Assembly (NCBI GenBank): GCA_023388555.1
Contig: JAEWGA010000075.1
Span: 1-12,507, forward strand
Length of the DNA: 12,507 nt
Reading direction: 5' to 3'
From: Bacteroidota bacterium
GTDB lineage: Bacteria > Bacteroidota > Bacteroidia > Bacteroidales > Porphyromonadaceae
Shown: in pieces, positions 7,347 to 12,507 of the stretch
Layout: each line of letters opens with the position of its first letter
Position numbering within the stretch: position 1 is the first letter of the stretch
The notes under the pieces: model-generated
What the model was told of the DNA's origin: nothing
Databases searched by the model: none
The model's input: only the letters and a program-made list of their open reading frames with translations
Made by a program: the position numbers and the translations under genes

Positions 7347-7354
7347 TATATTTG
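7347..7354 (+). promoter_or_regulatory. Candidate -7 box (TATATTTG) of the pfkA promoter
   Basis: TATATTTG matches the Bacteroidetes TAnnTTTG element and is identical to the box before lgt. A start site near 7361 would give a leader of about 48 nt to the ATG at 7409. It would leave almost no leader for the in-frame ATG at 7367, which supports the downstream start. The -33 region falls inside the right arm of the hairpin and has no clear TTTG. Confidence 0.55.
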
Positions 7355-7408
7355 TAATAGGAAGGCATGTGCCGTACGGCCGCCATAAACATTAACACCA
7401 CACCTACA

Positions 7409-8407
7409 ATGGACGAACAGATATTGGGACAAGAGATAAAGTGCATTGGTATACTCACCTCTGGCGGCGATGCCCCAGGTATGAATGCTGCTATACGAAG
7501 CGTTACCCGTACCGCTATTTACCACGGCCTGCGTGTAAAGGCTATTTACCGTGGCTACAAAGGGTTACTAACAGGCGACATTGCAGAGTTTAAAACGCAA
7601 GACGTGTCGAGCATCATACAACGAGGTGGTACCATCCTGAAAACAGCCCGTTGTGCCGAATTCCGTACTCCCGAAGGGCGTAAACAGGCTTACGACACCA
7701 TGCGAAAAGAGGGGATAGATGCCTTAGTGGTAATAGGTGGAGATGGCTCTTTATCTGGCGCACGTATATTTGCCCAAGAGTTTAATATACCCATTGTGGG
7801 GCTACCTGGCACTATCGACAACGACCTGAGCGGTACCGATAGCACCATAGGTTACGACACCGCGCTTAATACCATTATGGATGCTGTGGATAAGATTAGG
7901 GACACCGCTTCGTCGCACGATAGGTTGTTTATTATAGAGGTGATGGGGCGCGATGCCGGTTTTTTGTCGCTCAACGGAGCCATAGCCTCGGGGGCAGAAG
8001 CCGCCATAATCCCCGAAGTAGAGGAGGGAGAGCTGCAACTTGCCCAAATGATAGAGTCGGGCTTCCGAAAGTCCAAAAACAGCTCCATTGTACTGGTAGC
8101 CGAAAGCGAGCTTACAGGAGGCGCCATGGGAGTGTCCAAGCGTATTAAAGAGAAATACCCCCAGTACGAAACCCGTATTGCCATTTTGGGTCATATCCAA
8201 CGGGGTGGTAGCCCCACAGCGCAGGACCGCATTTTGGCAAGCCGAATGGGTGTGGCAGCCGTGGAAGCACTGCTGGATGGGCAACGAAACGTTATGATAG
8301 GTGTAATAAACAATGCCTTGGTACATGTGCCTTTCTCTACCGCTATAAAAAAGGATAAGAAGGTAGGCCCCGAGGAAGTAAGGGTTCTTTCCATACTATC
8401 CATTTAA
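7409..8407 (+). CDS. pfkA: ATP-dependent 6-phosphofructokinase
   Basis: PfkA phosphorylates fructose-6-phosphate to fructose-1,6-bisphosphate, the committed step of glycolysis. From the ATG at 7409 it has 332 residues, close to the usual 320-330. Motifs in order are GILTSGGDAPGMNAAIRS (ATP binding), IGGDGSLSGA (109-118), PGTIDND (133-139) with the catalytic Asp137, MGRDAGFLS, and GHIQRGGSPTAQDR. Glycine rather than aspartate in GGDGS, and glycine rather than lysine in PGTIDND, point to ATP and not pyrophosphate as phosphoryl donor. The upstream in-frame ATG at 7367 would add 14 residues with no family match and sits almost at the predicted transcription start. Its own promoter follows the nagB hairpin, so it is probably regulated separately from nagB. 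Confidence 0.96.
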   Translation: MDEQILGQEIKCIGILTSGGDAPGMNAAIRSVTRTAIYHGLRVKAIYRGYKGLLTGDIAEFKTQDVSSIIQRGGTILKTARCAEFRTPEGRKQAYDTMRKEGIDALVVIGGDGSLSGARIFAQEFNIPIVGLPGTIDNDLSGTDSTIGYDTALNTIMDAVDKIRDTASSHDRLFIIEVMGRDAGFLSLNGAIASGAEAAIIPEVEEGELQLAQMIESGFRKSKNSSIVLVAESELTGGAMGVSKRIKEKYPQYETRIAILGHIQRGGSPTAQDRILASRMGVAAVEALLDGQRNVMIGVINNALVHVPFSTAIKKDKKVGPEEVRVLSILSI

Positions 8408-8454
8408 CAATTAACTGTTTTGTGTAATCCTAATTGTTTGCTAGTTATAAAACT

Positions 8455-8868
8455 ATGAACAGATACAAACGCTTGTGGCAACGTTGTCCTAAGTTTACAT
8501 GTCCCGACATCCTGAAGTATACTAAGTACTTTAACGAGCCCGACTTTAAGGATAAGCTAAAAAGCATTGCCGCCATGGCTTCCCAGGCCGTAATACTGCC
8601 AGTGCTTCGCCTTTATGGCGTGCTTAAGGCACCTACCACTCCTAAACGGCAAAAAGTACTTATTGTAGGAGCGTTGGGGTACTTTATTCTGCCCTTCGAC
8701 GTAATCCCCGACATGCTTGGCCCTGTATTGGGTTTTACGGACGACCTGGCAGTGATAAGCATTGTTATGAAGAAAGTGGCAGAGCATGTTACCCCAGAGA
8801 TAGAAGAACAAGCCCAACAGCGCTACCACGAGCTAATGCAACGCCTCCACCTGGACACAACAGCATAA
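8455..8868 (+). CDS. DUF1232 (YkvA-type) small membrane protein
   Basis: This 137-residue protein contains the DUF1232 core at about residues 68-105, including ALGYFILPFDVIPD and GFTDDLAVISIV, the family's signature PxDxIPD...GxxDD pattern. The core is a short hydrophobic hairpin with conserved aspartates, followed by a charged, probably helical C-terminus. The molecular role of the family is unknown to me. The ATG at 8455 is chosen; an in-frame TTG at 8434 would add seven residues with no support. It lies 25 nt before cdaA and looks cotranscribed with it, so a membrane role connected to the c-di-AMP synthase is conceivable, but only by position. An AT-rich 8-bp inverted repeat (8406-8413 with 8431-8438) lies just upstream. 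Confidence 0.85.
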   Translation: MNRYKRLWQRCPKFTCPDILKYTKYFNEPDFKDKLKSIAAMASQAVILPVLRLYGVLKAPTTPKRQKVLIVGALGYFILPFDVIPDMLGPVLGFTDDLAVISIVMKKVAEHVTPEIEEQAQQRYHELMQRLHLDTTA

Positions 8869-8893
8869 GCCCAACACCACTACTTTTTTGTAT

Positions 8894-9700
8894 ATGGAGT
8901 GGATACAGTTTTCGTTTAAGGACTTTGTAGACATCTTCCTGGTAGCTTGCTGCCTGTACTACACCTACAAGGCACTCAAAACCTCTGGCAGCCGTACCCT
9001 GTTCAGTGGCATCATTGCCTTTTTGGTGCTTTGGGTAGTTATTTACCGTGTGCTGGATATGCGCCTTTTGGGCAGCATCATGAACCAATTTATAAGCGTT
9101 GGCTTCATTTTATTAGTGATTTTGTTCCAGGACGATATACGCCGTTTCCTTAACGCCCTTGGCTCGAAGAAACGCTGGGGGGTTGTAGGGAAAATGTTCT
9201 CCAGTCCGGAAAACAACATACGGTCGCACTCCAATATAGCTGCTGCGCTCACCTTGGCAAGCATTAACATGGCACGTAAAAAAGTGGGCGCCCTTATTGT
9301 GGTAGAAGGGGAAACGGACTTGGAGCCGTACAAACATACCGGCGAGCTTATTAATGCCGAGGTGAATGCACGGCTCATAGAAAACATATTTTTTAAAAAT
9401 AGCCCTCTGCACGATGGCGCGTTAATAATTAGCGAAGGTAGAATAGCAGCAGCAGGGTGTATACTTCCAGTAGCTCAAACAGCCGAGCTGCCTAAGGAGA
9501 TGGGGTTACGACACCGCTCGGCTTTGGGTATGGCACAGGCTACGGATGCACGTGTTATTATAATATCGGAAGAGCGGGGCCGGATATCGGTAGCCTACAA
9601 GGGCGATATCTTGGCTAATATTGACACCGAACAGCTACGGTTATTTTTAGCTCCGAACCTAACAGACCTTACCCCCCTCCGAGAATACGCAACAAAGTAA
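8894..9700 (+). CDS. cdaA: Membrane diadenylate cyclase (CdaA-type c-di-AMP synthase)
   Basis: This enzyme makes cyclic di-AMP from two ATP. Three predicted membrane helices occupy about residues 10-28, 36-53 and 62-79. The diadenylate cyclase domain follows, with LHDGALII (DGA at 174-176) and GLRHRSALG (RHR at 206-208), both catalytic motifs intact. The 268-residue length fits CdaA. The ATG at 8894 is chosen over an in-frame TTG two codons upstream. In Firmicutes, cdaA is typically followed by the regulator cdaR (YbbR domain) and glmM. Neither is here; the neighbours are a DUF1232 protein and a Cys-rich protein. c-di-AMP usually controls potassium and osmolyte transport and wall homeostasis in other phyla, but no recognised effector gene is in this window. 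Confidence 0.94.
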   Translation: MEWIQFSFKDFVDIFLVACCLYYTYKALKTSGSRTLFSGIIAFLVLWVVIYRVLDMRLLGSIMNQFISVGFILLVILFQDDIRRFLNALGSKKRWGVVGKMFSSPENNIRSHSNIAAALTLASINMARKKVGALIVVEGETDLEPYKHTGELINAEVNARLIENIFFKNSPLHDGALIISEGRIAAAGCILPVAQTAELPKEMGLRHRSALGMAQATDARVIIISEERGRISVAYKGDILANIDTEQLRLFLAPNLTDLTPLREYATK

Positions 9701-9717
9701 CCCCCCTTTTTATTAGC

Positions 9718-10119
9718 ATGAATACCCTACTATTGCTTAGCGTACTGGTTGCCATTGTAGCCCTGTTGATGGCGGTGCTTCGCCGTGCCGTACGGAATAC
9801 CCCAGCCAATACCCCCAAGATTTGCGAAAATACAGGCGAGATATGTTGCGGTGGTGGAAGCAACTGTTTTCACAAACAGCTGCGGCGTAAACCGGCAACC
9901 ATTGTTTACTTCGACGATGAAGAGCTGGACCAATATGCCAACCGCGACCCACAAACCTACACTCGGCAGGAAGAGGCATGCTTTGCAGAGGTTTTTGATA
10001 CCTTACGAGCCGAAGAAACGCAAGAGTGGCTCACCAGCTTATCGTGCCGCAAGATTGTACCCCCACCCCACATTTTACAGTTAGCAGCACAACGCATAGC
10101 AACAAGTAACGAGCAGTAA
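9718..10119 (+). CDS. Cys-rich single-pass membrane protein of unknown function
   Basis: The protein has 133 residues. Residues 3-21 form a single hydrophobic N-terminal helix (LLLLSVLVAIVALLMAVL), followed by RRAVR. Next comes a cysteine cluster, Cys36, Cys43, Cys44 and Cys50 plus His52 (CENTGEICCGGGSNCFHK), then an acidic segment (VYFDDEELDQYANRDPQTYT) and a helical tail with EVFDTLRAEETQEWLTSL. The basic residues after the helix suggest the Cys-rich part faces the cytoplasm. From memory, similar proteins with a CC motif and a YDDEELD block are found in Bacteroidetes, sometimes labelled 'phospholipase' without evidence. I see no phospholipase motif. The Cys/His cluster could bind metal, and the gene lies 17 nt before a ZnuB-type metal permease. 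Function is unknown. Confidence 0.85.
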   Translation: MNTLLLLSVLVAIVALLMAVLRRAVRNTPANTPKICENTGEICCGGGSNCFHKQLRRKPATIVYFDDEELDQYANRDPQTYTRQEEACFAEVFDTLRAEETQEWLTSLSCRKIVPPPHILQLAAQRIATSNEQ

Positions 10120-10136
10120 CCATAACAACCCGGTAT

Positions 10137-10964
10137 ATGCAACAGTTGATAGGGCTTTTTAGTGCCTTCCCCTACGCCAGCTTAGGTTTGTTATTAACCG
10201 CCATTGTAACAGGTATTTTAGGCACTTTTGTGGTGGTTAGGCGGATGTCGTTTATTGCTGGCGGCATAACACATAGCTCGTTTGCGGGGTTAGGGTTAGG
10301 TTTTTACTTAGGTGTATCGCCCATTGGGTTGGCTATTGTGTCGGCCGTGATGAGCGGCTTAGGGGTGGAATATCTTACCCGAGGGAAAAAAGTTCGGGCG
10401 GACTCGGCCGTTGCCGCTATATGGTCCTTAGGTATGGCGTTGGGCGTACTCTTCACATTCCTTACCCCTGGATATAGCCCTGGCCTATCGGCATTCCTCT
10501 TTGGTAATATCTTGTTGGTTTCCCAAACCGACCTGCTGCTGTTGGCACTATACCTGGTGGCAACACTGTTGCCGCTATACCGGTGGTATTACCCATTGCT
10601 GTTCATCTCCTACGACGAAGAGTATGGGCGTACACGTAAATTGCCAGTGCAAACCATACGAATATGTATGATGGCATGGTTTTGTGTAGGCATCGTCCTG
10701 TCTATTAGGGCATTGGGCATCATGATGCTCATGAGTATGCTCACCTTGCCTCAAATGATTTGTAACCTGTACACCTCCCGGTTCAAACATATATTGGTAG
10801 GCTCCTGTTTGGTGAGTATATGCGCCGGTATATTAGGACTAACGCTGAGTTTTTACCTAAACCTACCAACCGGAGCTTGTTCGGTACTTTTACTGGCGAT
10901 AGTATTCTTAGCCAGCAAAGCAGAGCGAACCCTTAGGCGCAACCATGAACCCCCAATGGAGTAA
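10137..10964 (+). CDS. znuB: ABC-3 family metal permease (ZnuB/MntB-like)
   Basis: This 275-residue integral membrane protein has about eight hydrophobic segments and matches the permease subunit of zinc/manganese/iron ABC importers. Family features include GTFVVVRRMSFIAGGITHSS followed by FAGLGLGFYLG (about 29-59), ALGVLFTFLTPGYSPGLSAF and a C-terminal ALGIMMLMSMLTLPQM. It would form the channel through the inner membrane. No ATPase (ZnuC) or binding protein (ZnuA) is in the window, so those partners must be elsewhere or the gene is a conserved orphan. The substrate metal cannot be read from the permease alone. It follows the Cys-rich protein closely, and its last 20 nt overlap the start of the next gene, implying one transcript. 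Confidence 0.9.
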   Translation: MQQLIGLFSAFPYASLGLLLTAIVTGILGTFVVVRRMSFIAGGITHSSFAGLGLGFYLGVSPIGLAIVSAVMSGLGVEYLTRGKKVRADSAVAAIWSLGMALGVLFTFLTPGYSPGLSAFLFGNILLVSQTDLLLLALYLVATLLPLYRWYYPLLFISYDEEYGRTRKLPVQTIRICMMAWFCVGIVLSIRALGIMMLMSMLTLPQMICNLYTSRFKHILVGSCLVSICAGILGLTLSFYLNLPTGACSVLLLAIVFLASKAERTLRRNHEPPME

Positions 10965-12363
10965 AAGGTTGTGCTATACGCTAATAGCCTTTGTAGGCAT
11001 GCAGTGTGCACCTTTGCAGGCACAAGGCATTAACACGCTTTACAAAGCGCAACAGCACCTTAATAACGCTCTGCAACAGCTGTACAAAACAGATGCTCCT
11101 ACCCCCAGTTTAGCCGGCTACGCCTTACCCCCCACGCTTACCCCGCATGCTTCGGGCCCCCTTTCTTCGCACCTGCAAGAGGCTCTTAACCTTACCGAGG
11201 CGTACTTGCACTCCTGTGCCCAACAGTTACAACAGCCTTCGCAAAGTAACCTTGGAAAGGCGTGGCAAATATATACCCAAGCATTACTGTACAGTGGAAG
11301 GTGGAATGCAGCACTGCTTGCCGCCCACGCTTGGCAGCAGCATATTCCAACCGATGCACTGCAAGCCCTCTGCTACCAATGTTGTGCCTATGTAGGGCAA
11401 GGGAATGGTAAATTGGCGTTACAACTGTTGGAAGGCTACTTGCGTGCCCAGCCCCAAGAAACGGGGTGGCTACAAGCATTATGTACCCTACTTAAAAGTA
11501 GAGAATATGGAGTATCGCCTACTGCAAGCAATACCTTTATTGGGGCACTACCCCAGGAGTGTAAGCTATTAGCCTTGCGCACCTACTTATATTTGGCGCG
11601 CCAGCAAGGAAGAGAGCAAGAGGTAGGGTATTGGTCCAACCTATTGTTTAACGAGACCGAACAACCTACCGAACGACACCTCCTGGGGTTGCAAAAGCAT
11701 TTTCTTAGGGACTCCCTAACTCCACCCCCAACATGTGCCGATGCCGCCTACCAAAGCCTTTGCCTTTATATTACAAACCCAACGCTGTTACGCGCACGTC
11801 ATCTGCTAAGCCACCTAACCGCCCACAGCTATACGTGGCAAGGTTATGCACAAGAACAACTCCGCAATAACCTATTCCGGCAACATGCTTGGGCCGAGTG
11901 GCTTACGGTTGCCAGCATGGATACCATATACACCCGGCAACAAACCCACTATTGGGAGGAGGTAAATGCTGTACGTCGTCACCTGCTCACAATAATGCAT
12001 TACACTCAAGAGCAAGCGTTAAATAGCTTGCCTCTGGCCCAACGGCAACACTACCTGCACACCCTTCCGCAGGCTTACCTGCAACCCTCCCATGCGTTGG
12101 GTGTAACAACAAGCTCGGCCCCTGCACAAACAACCTTTTGGCAGAAGTGGGGCAATATTCCTAACCAGGATTACTGGCCGTTGGAGTACCAGCATACCCC
12201 AAACCAACAAAAGCTACTGGCCTCCAATACCCCCCCAACGGTATCCTATACCAACTACCAACAGGCGTTGCTACTGGTGGGGCGAAAGTGGTTGAACTCG
12301 GGACTACTCCCACTGCGCCAAACGGCACAAACCTACTTGCAAACCGCCAATAGAGACCTTTGA
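10945..12363 (+). CDS. Secreted TPR-like helical protein, unknown function
   Basis: I do not recognise a named family for this 472-residue protein. It starts with a type I signal peptide (MNPQWSKRL, hydrophobic core, cleavage probably after Ala26 in PLQAQG). Cys21 is not in a proper lipobox, because Gln precedes it. Residues about 98-165 look like two degenerate tetratricopeptide repeats: ALLYSGRWNAALLAAHAW and CAYVGQGNGKLALQLLEGYL, each followed by a proline-containing turn. The rest is mostly helical and rich in Gln, Leu and Ala, with scattered cysteines. The C-terminus is Pro/Gln/Thr-richer, and no cell-surface sorting domain is visible. The ATG at 10945 is kept although it overlaps the permease by 20 nt, because the next Met (residue 19) would destroy the signal peptide. 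It may be periplasmic or outer-membrane associated and coupled to permease translation. Confidence 0.8.
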   Translation: MNPQWSKRLCYTLIAFVGMQCAPLQAQGINTLYKAQQHLNNALQQLYKTDAPTPSLAGYALPPTLTPHASGPLSSHLQEALNLTEAYLHSCAQQLQQPSQSNLGKAWQIYTQALLYSGRWNAALLAAHAWQQHIPTDALQALCYQCCAYVGQGNGKLALQLLEGYLRAQPQETGWLQALCTLLKSREYGVSPTASNTFIGALPQECKLLALRTYLYLARQQGREQEVGYWSNLLFNETEQPTERHLLGLQKHFLRDSLTPPPTCADAAYQSLCLYITNPTLLRARHLLSHLTAHSYTWQGYAQEQLRNNLFRQHAWAEWLTVASMDTIYTRQQTHYWEEVNAVRRHLLTIMHYTQEQALNSLPLAQRQHYLHTLPQAYLQPSHALGVTTSSAPAQTTFWQKWGNIPNQDYWPLEYQHTPNQQKLLASNTPPTVSYTNYQQALLLVGRKWLNSGLLPLRQTAQTYLQTANRDL

Positions 12364-12451
12364 AAATCAGAGGGGCTGAAAATTGGAGTTGGATTGGGTT
12401 CAAAAATGACTTCATTCGGGAGAGAAAAAGTCAGAATATTCCTTCCCCTTA

Positions 12452-12488
12452 CCCCCTTCTGAGCTCTAAATGCGAACTCAGAAGGGGG
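12452..12488. terminator. Perfect 12-bp hairpin downstream of the last gene
   Basis: CCCCCTTCTGAG (12452-12463) and CTCAGAAGGGGG (12477-12488) are exact reverse complements around a 13-nt loop. It lies about 90 nt after the stop at 12363. On the plus strand ATTTGCATGTTATTTGG follows, so there is no clean T tract; on the minus strand there is none either. It is probably a transcript-ending or 3'-stabilising hairpin for the cdaA-permease transcript. It could also belong to a dispersed repeat. The rest of 12364-12507 shows no gene that I can support. Confidence 0.55.
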
Positions 12489-12507
12489 ATTTGCATGTTA
12501 TTTGGTA

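Noticed and set aside
7802..8326. 174-residue reading frame on the minus strand inside pfkA
   Set aside because: It is antisense to a gene with all catalytic motifs intact, shows no recognisable domain, and is explained by codon bias leaving the opposite strand open.
8406..8438. AT-rich 8-bp inverted repeat (AACAATTA / TAATTGTT) over the pfkA stop
   Set aside because: A 17-nt spacer and only one G-C pair make it too weak for a confident terminator, and chance is likely. A TTTTG at 8418-8422 with TAGTTATA 19 nt later could mimic a promoter, but it would put the transcript start at the ATG.
1..12507. Mobile elements, CRISPR arrays, tRNA/rRNA genes or phage genes
   Set aside because: No transposase, integrase, spaced direct repeats or cloverleaf-like segments were seen. 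The genes are ordinary core functions on one strand.

Overview
The window reads as a stretch of core chromosome from an anaerobic Gram-negative bacterium of the Bacteroidetes, most likely order Bacteroidales. The evidence is a lipid A pathway gene (lpxB), a single-chain glycyl-tRNA synthetase followed by an FKBP-type lipoprotein, two intergenic TATATTTG boxes matching the Bacteroidetes -7 element (TAnnTTTG), a two-domain flavodiiron protein typical of anaerobes, and a Cys-rich membrane protein of a type I associate with this phylum. I cannot name a genus. Thirteen convincing genes all lie on the + strand and cover most of the window. I saw no tRNA, rRNA, CRISPR array, transposase, integrase or phage gene.

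Layout: (a) 1-163 holds an open but incomplete reading frame, a -7-like box and a small GC hairpin. (b) 164-4179 is a probable operon: glyQS, an FKBP-like lipoprotein, surE and lpxB, with short gaps and an ATGA overlap between surE and lpxB. (c) 4180-5175 is lgt behind its own probable promoter; a 17-bp palindrome sits in its leader. (d) 5253-7259 holds a flavodiiron protein and nagB, 21 nt apart. (e) 7286-7341 is a long hairpin between nagB and pfkA; the pfkA -7 box starts just after it, and pfkA runs to 8407. (f) 8455-12363 is a tightly packed run: a DUF1232 membrane protein, the diadenylate cyclase cdaA, a Cys-rich membrane-anchored protein, a ZnuB-type metal permease, and a secreted TPR-like protein whose start overlaps the permease. 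(g) 12364-12507 is noncoding and contains a perfect 12-bp hairpin.

How the genes fit together: surE/lpxB/lgt and the FKBP lipoprotein belong to envelope biogenesis (lipid A, lipoprotein maturation, periplasmic folding). NagB makes fructose-6-phosphate from the amino sugar glucosamine-6-phosphate, and PfkA phosphorylates it next, so the two are consecutive steps into glycolysis. The flavodiiron protein would detoxify O2 or NO. The last block combines second-messenger synthesis (c-di-AMP) with an orphan metal permease and two poorly characterised envelope proteins. It is the least explained part of the window and the best place to look for new biology. I see no clear new defence or mobile system. 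The more unusual signals are small: the Cys-rich protein/permease pair, the secreted TPR-like protein, the lgt-leader palindrome and the hairpin-promoter overlap before pfkA.
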